Source: Pseudogemmobacter sp044142105 (GTDB lineage: Bacteria > Pseudomonadota > Alphaproteobacteria > Rhodobacterales > Rhodobacteraceae). Taken from it: 64,000 bases of DNA. Made by a program: the position numbers and the translations under genes. Below the pieces are notes generated by a model. That model searched no databases. It was not told where the DNA came from and worked only from the letters and a program-made list of their open reading frames with translations. Positions 36,260 to 44,915 of this stretch are shown one piece after another. The DNA lies in the NCBI RefSeq assembly GCF_044142105.1, contig NZ_JBGTYM010000003.1:334608-398607 (forward strand), read 5' to 3'. Positions within the stretch are counted from its first letter, which is position 1; every line of letters begins with the position of its first letter.

Positions 36260-37355
36260 CCTGACCCCCACCGCCCCGCTTCTGTCGGCCACCGGCGAAG
36301 CGCGCCGCCAGATCGAGATCTGCAATGCCTGCCGCTATTGCGAGGGCTTCTGCTCGGTCTTTCCGGCGATGACCCGGCAGAAGGCCTTTGCCGATGGCGA
36401 CCTGACGCAGCTGGCGAACCTGTGCCACAACTGTCGCGGCTGCTATTACGCCTGCCAATATACCGCGCCGCATGAATTCGCGCTGAACATCCCGGCGGCC
36501 TTGGCCGAGGTGCGGGTGGAAAGCTGGGAAAGGCTGGCGCGGCCGCAGGCGCTGGCGCGGCTGTTCCAAAGCCATGGCGTGGCGATGGCGGGGCTCTTGG
36601 TGGCGGCGCTGGCGGGGTTCTTCTGGGCGCTGGCGGCGCTGAAGCCCCTGGCGGGCGCGGGCTTCTATGCCCATCTGGCGCATAACACGCTGGTGGCGAT
36701 CTTCGTGCCGGCCTTCCTGCTGCCCCTGGCGCTGATCGCGCTGTCGCTGCGCGACTATTGGCGCGAGGTCGGCGGCGGCCGCGTGCGCCTGGCGCATCTG
36801 CTGCAGGCGATGGACAGTGCCGCGCGGATGAAGAACCTGTCGGGCGGCCATGGCGAGGGCTGCAACTTCGAGAAGGGCGACCGCTTCAGCGACCGCCGCC
36901 GGCTGTTCCACCAGTTGATGATGTACGGCTTTCTTCTGTGCTTCGCGTCAACCGCCAGCGGCACGGTGATGCATTATGCCTTTGGCTGGGAAGCGCCCTA
37001 TCCGCTGTTCTCGCTGCCCAAGCTTCTGGGCGTGCCGGGCGGGGTGATGATGCTGGCGGGGGCGGCGGGGCTGGCGCTGCTGAAGCTGCGGGCCGATCCG
37101 GCGCTGGGGGCCCGGCGGGTCTGGGGCGGCGAGATGGCCTTCATCCTGCTTCTGGGCTTCGTCGCGCTCACTGGCCTTGCGCTTTATGCAGCCACCGGCA
37201 CGGGTGCGGTCGGACCGCTTCTGGCGATCCACCTGGCGTCGGTGATGGTGCTGTTCCTGCTTATGCCCTTTTCCAAGATGGTGCATGGCTTCTTCCGGCT
37301 GGCCGCGCTGGTAGCCGAGGCCGGCAAACCGGCACCCGTCGGCGGGGCGGAATAG
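36249..37355 (+). CDS. tcuB: Tricarballylate utilization electron-transfer protein TcuB
   Basis: A 368-residue membrane iron-sulfur protein. Two cysteine clusters for [4Fe-4S] centres are visible: Cys25, 28, 31, 35 (CNACRYCEGFC) and Cys59, 62, 65, 69 (CHNCRGCYYAC). About six membrane segments follow, with histidines that could bind haem. TcuB re-oxidises the FADH2 of TcuA and feeds electrons to the respiratory chain. It begins inside the tcuA 3' end behind an AAGGAGG ribosome site. Confidence 0.9.
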   Translation: MSLDLTPTAPLLSATGEARRQIEICNACRYCEGFCSVFPAMTRQKAFADGDLTQLANLCHNCRGCYYACQYTAPHEFALNIPAALAEVRVESWERLARPQALARLFQSHGVAMAGLLVAALAGFFWALAALKPLAGAGFYAHLAHNTLVAIFVPAFLLPLALIALSLRDYWREVGGGRVRLAHLLQAMDSAARMKNLSGGHGEGCNFEKGDRFSDRRRLFHQLMMYGFLLCFASTASGTVMHYAFGWEAPYPLFSLPKLLGVPGGVMMLAGAAGLALLKLRADPALGARRVWGGEMAFILLLGFVALTGLALYAATGTGAVGPLLAIHLASVMVLFLLMPFSKMVHGFFRLAALVAEAGKPAPVGGAE

Positions 37356-37384
37356 CAATCGGCGAGCCGAGGCAGGATCACCGC

Positions 37385-37534
37385 ATGATCAAGAGACGTG
37401 TCCAGGCGAGCGTCGCCGCGCAGGCCGTCCTGGACATTCTTGCGCCGCAGCTTCTGGCGGCTACCCTGTCGGATGCCCTTGGCCTGACCGATGTGAAGTT
37501 CCGCTATCGCCAGAGCGATACCAAGATCGCCTGA
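37385..37534 (+). CDS. Possible small protein, 49 residues, unknown
   Basis: Between tcuB and the convergent cluster an ATG at 37385 opens a 49-codon frame: MIKRRVQASVAAQAVLDIL then LAPQLLAATLSDALGLTD and a basic, charged end FRYRQSDTKIA. A GGCAGGA purine stretch precedes it. No domain is recognised. It could also be a remnant of a longer protein's C-terminus. Confidence 0.3.
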   Translation: MIKRRVQASVAAQAVLDILAPQLLAATLSDALGLTDVKFRYRQSDTKIA

Positions 37535-37596
37535 CACGCGGTGCCTCCATTCAGACCAGGTACGGAAGTTTGTGGCGCTGCAGACCGCGTCGCGGG

Positions 37597-38343
37597 CTAT
37601 TCGTGCCAATGTTCCGCGACGAAGGGCGCGTGGCGGCAGGTGCCGTGGGGACCGTCCTTGACCATGGCCGGTTTGATCTGCCCCGCAAAGGAGATGATCG
37701 ACGCCCCGGCTGGCGGCGCAGCTATGCCTTGCGGCAAGGGATGATCGGCATAGGCACCGCAATCCTGGCGAAAATAGACGATAGACCCATCCCTGAAATA
37801 GGCCATCTCCTGCAGCTTCCAGTCCAGATACCTTTGATCCGAGACAAAGCCCGCCGCGCCGCGATGATGCTGGCAGCGGGCAACAGTCCCTTCGGGATCG
37901 GCAACGAAATCTGTCCAGAGATGCGGCATCGCCCCAACCCGCACGCGCATGACGGCGCAATGGCCACGCGTATTGCCCGCCTGGTTGCGCCCGCGGGCGA
38001 CCATGAAATCATTCTGGGGATGATCGAACAGGAAATCGACCTTGTCGATCAACACGACATCGATATCCACCTGCAGCAGCAGTTGCCCTTCCAGCCCAAG
38101 GAAACCGGGCATGAACACTGCGAGCTTCTTGCCATTGCCGCAATCCCGTGGCGCGAATCCATAATCAGGCATCGGATGCGCACGGATCGAGTCGCGCAGG
38201 CCCTGCGTATCGTCGGTGACACAGTGGAAAATATGCGGGATCGAGAGTTGGCGGGCAAACATGGCATGAAGCCGGTTCACATCGTCTGCGGAATAGAGAT
38301 TGCCCCATTTGAAGCAGTTGATATGGACGGTCTGGTCAGGCAC
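37597..38343 (-). CDS. Glycosyltransferase-like protein (GT-A type), last gene of NRPS cluster
   Basis: A 248-residue protein, likely cytoplasmic with no signal peptide. The stretch LLLQVDIDVVLID (about residues 85-97) holds a DxD motif typical of metal-dependent nucleotide-sugar glycosyltransferases, and VHINCFKWGNLYSADDVNRL at the N-terminus matches hypothetical glycosyltransferase-like proteins of this bacterial group. The assignment is moderate. It overlaps the amidohydrolase gene by eight bases, so it belongs to the same transcript as the peptide-synthesis genes and might decorate the product (inference). Confidence 0.6.
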   Translation of the reverse strand: MPDQTVHINCFKWGNLYSADDVNRLHAMFARQLSIPHIFHCVTDDTQGLRDSIRAHPMPDYGFAPRDCGNGKKLAVFMPGFLGLEGQLLLQVDIDVVLIDKVDFLFDHPQNDFMVARGRNQAGNTRGHCAVMRVRVGAMPHLWTDFVADPEGTVARCQHHRGAAGFVSDQRYLDWKLQEMAYFRDGSIVYFRQDCGAYADHPLPQGIAAPPAGASIISFAGQIKPAMVKDGPHGTCRHAPFVAEHWHE

Positions 38344-39469
38344 CTGTCGCCCCCATCCGCCGCTCGCGTTTTGCCAGCGCCTTGTCGATCTCGGCGCTGT
38401 TGCGCGCCAGATGATCCGTGACGAAGGCCCGATCCGCCTGATCCAGCGCCTCGCCGCACAGCAGTTTGGCGATCACTTCGGGATTGTAGAAACGCAGTGC
38501 CGCAGACAGGATCATCGCTTCGTCGATCAGATCGGCGGTCGTGCTGGGCGAACAGATATCGGCAATATTGTCCGATCCCATCCGTATATGCACGCCGCGC
38601 GCCACCAGTTCCAGAATCCGTGGCATCGCATTGCCTGTGGGCGCGATCAGCGGCCGCAGCATCCGCATTCCCAGCGCCGCCGACGGGCAGGCGATCAGCC
38701 CGATCTTAAGCGCGGCCATGGCCTCGGCCAGACGGTAGAAGCGCGCGTCGTCATAGGTCGAGGGCGAGACCATATGCACCGCCCAGACCATCGGTTCACC
38801 ATTGGGCGAAACCGGCGCGCCGTGCTGGCGCACCACTTCGACCAGGCGCTCGGTGCCCCGTTCGGAATCCTCGAAGCGCTGATCGGTGTGGACATGGACC
38901 ATCTTCCCGGTCTCTTGCGCCAGGGCCAGCACGCGGCGGCAGCTTTCCTCGAAGCCGATATGATCGGGGTAATCGTCGATATCGTCGGCTTCGGGCAGGC
39001 ATCCGATGAAATCGGCCTCACGCACCCCCGCCTCGAACACCCGCCAGCGCTGCGGTTCACTGTCCTTGAATCCGAACGGTGTATAGGCGCCCAGCCGGAT
39101 GTCGATCCGGTCCGCCCAGGTCGCCTTGATTTCCTGCATCCATTCCAGGCCTGTCAGACCTACCCGGTCGGGGGTGACATCGACCATCGTGTCGGCGCGC
39201 CGGGTGCCGACCTCGTGCATTTCCTCAAGCGTCTCGTTCACCCTGGCGAAAAAGTCGTCGCGGTCAAAGGCCGGCCCGGCATGGAGATCGGCGATCATCG
39301 CATGTTTCTGCTGAAGCGAGATGTGGAAGTCTTCATAGGCGCGATGATCGGCGCTGGCGAGATAGCGATCTTCGAAAGTTCCGGCCCGGTCCAGATGCAA
39401 ATGGGCGTTGAACAGCCCGCCTTGCATCTGCACCGCGTCCTTGAGCCGTTTGTACCAGATTCGGGACAT
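38336..39469 (-). CDS. Cytosine deaminase-like amidohydrolase
   Basis: A 377-residue metal-dependent hydrolase of the amidohydrolase superfamily. It shows the metal motif NAHLHLDRAG (residues 21-30), a second His region VHVHTDQR (about residue 187), VHMVSPSTYDD (about residue 228), and the catalytic Asp in RMGSDNIADI (about residue 293). This layout matches cytosine/isoguanine deaminase-type enzymes. AAGGAG lies just before the ATG at 39469, overlapping the end of the C-PCP-TE gene. In a peptide cluster it may deaminate or open a cyclic precursor or product (inference). Confidence 0.78.
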   Translation of the reverse strand: MSRIWYKRLKDAVQMQGGLFNAHLHLDRAGTFEDRYLASADHRAYEDFHISLQQKHAMIADLHAGPAFDRDDFFARVNETLEEMHEVGTRRADTMVDVTPDRVGLTGLEWMQEIKATWADRIDIRLGAYTPFGFKDSEPQRWRVFEAGVREADFIGCLPEADDIDDYPDHIGFEESCRRVLALAQETGKMVHVHTDQRFEDSERGTERLVEVVRQHGAPVSPNGEPMVWAVHMVSPSTYDDARFYRLAEAMAALKIGLIACPSAALGMRMLRPLIAPTGNAMPRILELVARGVHIRMGSDNIADICSPSTTADLIDEAMILSAALRFYNPEVIAKLLCGEALDQADRAFVTDHLARNSAEIDKALAKRERRMGATGA

Positions 39470-39470
39470 G

Positions 39471-42047
39471 TCACTCCTTGCGCAGGCTGGGCACCGCATC
39501 GCGAAGCCGTTTGATCGCCCCTGTGAGATCAAGGACATGCGGCTCCTGAAAATAGATGCCATGGCTTCCTGAGACCAGCTCGACGCTCAGCTCTCCGGTG
39601 TAGTAGCGGGCGAAATCAGCCGCCGGATCTCCGCCGGCAAGATAGGGGTTGCGGTCGCTGTCCCGGCCGAAAGTCAGGGCAATGCGACCATCATAGGAGG
39701 TCGGCACCATCTTTTCATGCAGATGCAGCAGGTCGACCTGCCGACCCGCTGCACGCAATTGCCGGGCAAGCGAAAAGGCGATGACAGCCGCCTGACAATT
39801 TCCCCCGATGAAAAGCGGGCCCTTCGGATGGATTTCGGCAATCTCGCCGGCATAGACCAAGGCGAGGCGCTCAATGTTCTCTGGTGACTTGATCATCACC
39901 TCATACCCGGACCGCATCCCGTAGACCGGCTGGTCCGCGCCCAGATAGCGGGCCAGCGCGTCCAGTTCGCGTTCCGACTGTAGGCACCAGAACAGCGGCA
40001 AGCGGGGACCATCCGCGTTGCGCCCGACGATCAGGGCATCGCTGGAATGGCGTGTTCCTTGCCAGATTCCGGTAAAGCTGCGCAGTCTCGCCAGGATTTC
40101 GGGGTCAAGCCCATTGCTTAGGTGGACGCTTTCCGGCGCCGTCACCGTCTCGGCCAGCGTACGGATCGTCCGCGCCGAGGCCATTGCGACCGAAGGGCTC
40201 TTGCGGCCCGCAAGCGCGGCCACCTCAGTCAGCATTCGCACCGCCAGAAGCGAATGGCCGCCAAGATCGCGGAAATCGTCGTCGATCCCCACCGGGGTCT
40301 CTGCCATGAGCAACCGCTGCCAAATCGCCGCAATGGCGCGCTGCAAGGCGGTCTCGGGCGGAACCGCACCGGGCCGGGCCGCAGGGTGTTCGACCCGCAG
40401 CCGGTCCAGATCCACCGACCCGTCCGCCCGGCGGGGAAGCGCGGCACAAGTTACAAAACGGATCGCCGGAAGCACCTTTGCCGCCGACCCTGCAAGAGCC
40501 GTAAGCAACGCCGGGCGCGCGACCGGATGGAATTCATCAAGCTCCAGCCAGAGCGTCGTCACGCCACTTCGATTGTCGGTATGGCCAGCCGCGGCTGCCA
40601 CAGCGGGCAGGCTTTCGGCCGCTGCCAACAGCGCAGAAAGATCGGGCCCCGCCAGCATATCGATGCCGCGCAGCGCGGATTGCAACAGCGCGGCAAAGGC
40701 CCGGGCCTGGTCCGGGTCGAATACGCCTTCCGCCCAGTCGATCCGGCATGCCAGATCGGGCCCCTGGGCCTCGAAATTCACTGCAAGGTCGAAATCAGAT
40801 TGCGCGCGCGCAACAAAGACCGGCCGCAAGGCTTGGCCTTGCAGCAGCCCGGCCGGTCCGCGCTCTTGCCAGCCGACCATCAGCCGGTTCAGCGGCACGG
40901 CGGCAAGCTTTGCCAGTTCCGCGCCCGGCACATGCCGGTGGTCGTTGGCGGCCAGAAGCAGCCGTCCGATCTCGGCGGCATTTCCGGGCTGAGTCGGGAC
41001 CGAGATCGCCAGAACGCGGTTCAGATACCCGATGGTGCCTGCCGATTGCGGATGGTCACGGTTCAGCACTGGTGTTGTCACGACGATGCGGCTTTGCCCC
41101 GTCGCCGCGCCCATCGCCCGCGCCACGGCGGCGATCGCGATGGCGCCCATAGGAATGCCCAACGCCCGAGCATCCGCGCGAAGGCCCGACGCCAGTTCGG
41201 GCGCGATCGCGAAAGCATGGCTGCGGGACGCCTCGGGGTCGCAGTCGCGACGGGACAGCGGCAGCGCCGTTGCCGTCTGCCGGCCTTCCAGATGGCCCCG
41301 CCACCAGTTCAGCGCCATCGCCTGACGCGAGGGGCTGGACTGCCCCCGTTCCCAGCGCCCAACATCGCCGATCTGCCAGGCCCCGGAAGTCCGCGCCGGG
41401 GCCGCGCCTTGCGAAAGCTCACGGTCGATGGCCGCGAGTTCGCCCAGAAAGACATCGCGTGAGAATCCGTCGAAGATCAGGTGATGAAATACCCAGGCGA
41501 GCAGAAAGCGGTCGGGACGAAGCTGGATGGCCAGCGCCCGCCACAGTGGCCCCTGCTCCAGATCGAAGGATCGGCCAACAAACGTGCGGAGCGCCCCATC
41601 CGCGGCTTCTCGGTCAAGCTCGAGAACCGCATCAAGCCCCAGCCGCGCACCACGCGGACGCAGCTCTGGGGCGTCCTGATCCAATGGAAAGCACTGGCGC
41701 AACGCATCGTGCCGATCTTGAAGGATATTCTGCGCCTCGATCAGCCGGAATAGGTCGATCGTCCCCTCAACCTCGACCACCAGTGGCACGTGATAGCGGG
41801 CATCGTCACGAAAGCTTCGCGCCAATGGCAGAAGGGCGGCCTGCGCCAATGTCAACGTAGTCGGCGCGACCGCGGCGGATTGATCCTGGAGCAAGATGAC
41901 AAGATCCTCGCGCGCCGCCTTCAGCCGTTCACGCATCGCCGGTCCCAGCGCCGTGGCGGGTCCGCTCACCGAAATCCGGTCGCCATCCAGCGTGAGGCAG
42001 ATTCCCTGCGCGGCAAGATCATTTAGAAGGTCGACTGTTTGGGTCAC
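39471..42047 (-). CDS. Non-ribosomal peptide synthetase: C - remnant A - PCP - thioesterase (Cys type)
   Basis: An 858-residue NRPS module. Residues 1-55 resemble a TubC-type N-terminal docking domain; 65-480 form a condensation domain with active site HHLIFDG (188-194). Residues about 490-556 look like only the C-terminal subdomain of an adenylation domain, ending LPRRADGSVDLDRL where the usual NGKVD lysine is Ser. A carrier domain follows (DLGGHSLLAV, Ser599), then a thioesterase from about 680 with nucleophile elbow GGNCQA (Cys751, not Ser) and His829. The start is GTG 42047 with a weak ribosome site. It must receive substrates in trans, probably from the A-PCP-ST protein upstream. Confidence 0.85.
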   Translation of the reverse strand: MTQTVDLLNDLAAQGICLTLDGDRISVSGPATALGPAMRERLKAAREDLVILLQDQSAAVAPTTLTLAQAALLPLARSFRDDARYHVPLVVEVEGTIDLFRLIEAQNILQDRHDALRQCFPLDQDAPELRPRGARLGLDAVLELDREAADGALRTFVGRSFDLEQGPLWRALAIQLRPDRFLLAWVFHHLIFDGFSRDVFLGELAAIDRELSQGAAPARTSGAWQIGDVGRWERGQSSPSRQAMALNWWRGHLEGRQTATALPLSRRDCDPEASRSHAFAIAPELASGLRADARALGIPMGAIAIAAVARAMGAATGQSRIVVTTPVLNRDHPQSAGTIGYLNRVLAISVPTQPGNAAEIGRLLLAANDHRHVPGAELAKLAAVPLNRLMVGWQERGPAGLLQGQALRPVFVARAQSDFDLAVNFEAQGPDLACRIDWAEGVFDPDQARAFAALLQSALRGIDMLAGPDLSALLAAAESLPAVAAAAGHTDNRSGVTTLWLELDEFHPVARPALLTALAGSAAKVLPAIRFVTCAALPRRADGSVDLDRLRVEHPAARPGAVPPETALQRAIAAIWQRLLMAETPVGIDDDFRDLGGHSLLAVRMLTEVAALAGRKSPSVAMASARTIRTLAETVTAPESVHLSNGLDPEILARLRSFTGIWQGTRHSSDALIVGRNADGPRLPLFWCLQSERELDALARYLGADQPVYGMRSGYEVMIKSPENIERLALVYAGEIAEIHPKGPLFIGGNCQAAVIAFSLARQLRAAGRQVDLLHLHEKMVPTSYDGRIALTFGRDSDRNPYLAGGDPAADFARYYTGELSVELVSGSHGIYFQEPHVLDLTGAIKRLRDAVPSLRKE

Positions 42048-42158
42048 AAATATGAGCGCCGTTTAACTTTTAATGTGGCCTGTCAGGAAGCAGGCGCGAA
42101 AAGTGCCCCGCGCGCGGCCCTGCCTTGGCACTATGGAAGGCAAATCGCGCGGGCACAA

Positions 42159-44915
42159 TCAAAGCTCGAAAGAGATGAAGTTATCATCCCGCGAGAGTTT
42201 CTCATCATGTCCCAGCCCGGCCGCGACGGCGAGGGTTCGGGGCGCAAGGAAATCGGCGGAAAATTCGGCACGCCAGAGACTGGCGCTGGCTTGAATCACC
42301 ACGCTGTGGCGATGGAATAGCGGATCGCCAATCATCCGCGATCCAGCATGAAGCCCATCCGTCATCCGTTGCCGCCCATGTCCCTGCGGCGCGCACATCG
42401 CCGCGTCATAGGTAAGGTCAAGCCAGGCGCAAAGCCGCTGCATTTGCACCTCGGGCTCGGCCACCAGGGTCTCGTAACGCAGATGGATCTGCCGCTCCGC
42501 CGGGATATCGCGCAGGAAGGCGACCGTCGTTTCGGCGATCCGTGTCCAAAGCAGTTCCGCCAGCTGCCGCGGTGCGAAGGGCAGGGCGGGCCCCCCCGGT
42601 CCGGTCAGCCGGGGCCACCACAACTGCTCCATATGCGCCTTTTCGAACGAACGGATCATGCCATAGGGATGGCGCGTGAGATGGATGTACCGTGCATCGG
42701 GAAAAAGATCTGCCATCGCCCTGAGCGTTTCGGGATGAACGGCATTGAACGGCGTCTTCTCGGCCAGAAGGCGCGGGGCGACGGCGGCTTGCAAGTCTTT
42801 CAGAACCTCGGCAACCGGCCGGGCATCCGCTTCCGCTTGCTGCATGGCAGCAAGGGCGGCCTCGGCCCCGATGCCCTTGGCGGCCATCATCGCCCTGGGC
42901 AGGCCCTCAAGCTGCGAGCGATGGGCCTGACCGAACCAGTCCCGCCGCGCTGCCATATCGCGGAAGGACAGGAGATAAAGCTCAGGCGGCGCGAACAGGG
43001 CGGGATGGCCCGCCAACATCACCCGCAAGAGCGTTGAGCCTGACCGTGGCGCGCTAAGGATGAACACTGCACGGTCATTTGGCACAGCGTTCAGCACAGG
43101 CGGGGCGGGACAGCGCAGGCTGGCATCGAATGCCTCCTGCTCGGCCTGCGTCAGTGGAAGAAGGGGAGGCGCCGCGGGCATGCGACCATGCAGAATCTCG
43201 GCGCAAATCTGAGGATAGCTGTCGCGCAGCAATGCCTCGAAAGCCGCCGGACTGGGCGCTTCATAGAGCGATGAGACATAGAGGATGGCATCGGGAAAGC
43301 GGTCCTGCATCAGCGCGATCGCCTGCGCGGCCTGCAAGGATGTGCCGCCCAGCAGAAAGAAATCGTCTCCGCCGCCGATGGCGGGGCGGCCAAGCACTGA
43401 TGCCAGGATCGCGGCGACCCAATCGCCGACCGGCGTCAGCCCCACCGCCAACGCCGATGCGTCCGGAGTGCGTGGCGCGGGCGGGTTCGCAATACGTTCG
43501 GAAAGGACGCGCCGCAGCAACTTGCCCACCGCCGAACGCGGGATCGCATCAACGATATCAACCGAGGCCGGCATCCGCCCGTGCCCCAGGAGCCGCCGCA
43601 CTGCGCGGCGGGCCTCGGCTTCGGCATCCTCTGGCGGATTTGCCACGATGATGGCGGCGGCAATCTCCTCGCCCAATGTGTGATGCGGCACCGAGAAGGC
43701 GGCGGCATCGGTGATCCATGGCAGGGTCAGCAGCGCCTCTTCCACCTCCGCCGGGGCGATCATTTCGCCGCCGCGGTTGATCTGGTCTTTTGCCCGGCCC
43801 GTGATCCACAGATGCCCCATCGCATCGAACCGGCCCAAATCGCCTGTGCGGAACCCCGCCGATCCGAACCGGGCGGTTTCGTCCTCTTCTGCCAGAACGT
43901 AGCCGGGTGACACCTGCGGGCCTTGGACAACGATCTCGCCTGCGAGGATTGTAACCTTCGGCCCGACCGGCACGCCGACCGATCCGTCCTGGTGGTCGAG
44001 CGGCTGGCTCGCAATGACGCCGGCCGTTTCGGTCATCCCATAGATCTCGATCACCGGCACAGCCAGCTTTGCCTCGGCATCCCGCCGCAGCGATGCGGGC
44101 AGTGCGGCGGAAACCGAGCGCAGGAAACGCAACCCAAGCGGACCCTGGTCGGGGTCAGCGACCAGATCGGCGATCATCGGCGGGGCGAGTTGAACCCAGG
44201 TCGGCGCAAGCTCCATGCCCGCGGCAAAGGAGCGCCGGGAAAAGCTGCCGCCGAAAATGACGCTTCCCCCGGCAAGCAAAGGGGCCGCGACCAGATCCCA
44301 GAGCCCGCCGATATGGAATTGCGGCAAGAGATTCAGCGCCCGATCATCAGGACCAAGCGCCAGAGACCCCCGCAGCGCTTCGGCGGCGGCCATCAGATTC
44401 GTCTCTGTCAGCGGCACGAGTTTCGGCAGCGCTGTCGTTCCCGAGGTTTGCAGCAGCATTCGCGTGCCCGCCGGCAACGCAAGCCGCATTTGCCCTGCGC
44501 CCGGTTCAGTCGATAGCGACAGATCCCCGATGGCGTCGCCATTGGTAGCAAGCGCCACCGCAATGCCTCGCGCCCGCGCTGCGGCAACAACATCGCCAGG
44601 CATATTCGCCGCCGTTACAACGAGATCCGGTCGCAGCCGGTCAAGCGCGATTGTCAGCTCATGCGGCGTGCTTTCAGGATTCAGTGGCAGGACGACCCCG
44701 GATTGCATGGCCGCCACCGCAACCAGCACCGAATCCGGCCCCGGCGGCAGAACCGTTCCCACATGGCCGCCGGGTGGCAGCAGGCCGGCGATCCGCGCCA
44801 CCGCCCCGGGAAGGTCGCCATGGTGCAGCGGGGCGCGGCCGGGCGCCAACAGGGCGGGCCTCCCGTCGCGGGTTGCGGCAAGACGCTGCAGGCGGTCGAT
44901 TAAGGCCTGGGTCAT
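42159..44915 (-). CDS. NRPS initiation protein: adenylation - PCP - PAPS sulfotransferase fusion
   Basis: A 918-residue protein. Residues 1-475 are an acyl/aminoacyl-adenylate-forming domain: SGTTALPKL (158-166), GMTETAG (293-299), TGDLGRFD (357-364), NRGGE (380-384) and PRSAVGK with catalytic Lys465. A carrier domain follows with GGTSLQ (523-528, Ser526). Residues about 615-910 are a sulfotransferase: 5'-phosphosulfate loop SAPRSGSTLLRV (621-632) and 3'-phosphate motif RHPYGMIRSF (748-757). So one protein activates, tethers and may sulfonate the substrate from PAPS. It overlaps the oxygenase gene as ATGA; the substrate is not predictable here. Confidence 0.88.
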   Translation of the reverse strand: MTQALIDRLQRLAATRDGRPALLAPGRAPLHHGDLPGAVARIAGLLPPGGHVGTVLPPGPDSVLVAVAAMQSGVVLPLNPESTPHELTIALDRLRPDLVVTAANMPGDVVAAARARGIAVALATNGDAIGDLSLSTEPGAGQMRLALPAGTRMLLQTSGTTALPKLVPLTETNLMAAAEALRGSLALGPDDRALNLLPQFHIGGLWDLVAAPLLAGGSVIFGGSFSRRSFAAGMELAPTWVQLAPPMIADLVADPDQGPLGLRFLRSVSAALPASLRRDAEAKLAVPVIEIYGMTETAGVIASQPLDHQDGSVGVPVGPKVTILAGEIVVQGPQVSPGYVLAEEDETARFGSAGFRTGDLGRFDAMGHLWITGRAKDQINRGGEMIAPAEVEEALLTLPWITDAAAFSVPHHTLGEEIAAAIIVANPPEDAEAEARRAVRRLLGHGRMPASVDIVDAIPRSAVGKLLRRVLSERIANPPAPRTPDASALAVGLTPVGDWVAAILASVLGRPAIGGGDDFFLLGGTSLQAAQAIALMQDRFPDAILYVSSLYEAPSPAAFEALLRDSYPQICAEILHGRMPAAPPLLPLTQAEQEAFDASLRCPAPPVLNAVPNDRAVFILSAPRSGSTLLRVMLAGHPALFAPPELYLLSFRDMAARRDWFGQAHRSQLEGLPRAMMAAKGIGAEAALAAMQQAEADARPVAEVLKDLQAAVAPRLLAEKTPFNAVHPETLRAMADLFPDARYIHLTRHPYGMIRSFEKAHMEQLWWPRLTGPGGPALPFAPRQLAELLWTRIAETTVAFLRDIPAERQIHLRYETLVAEPEVQMQRLCAWLDLTYDAAMCAPQGHGRQRMTDGLHAGSRMIGDPLFHRHSVVIQASASLWRAEFSADFLAPRTLAVAAGLGHDEKLSRDDNFISFEL

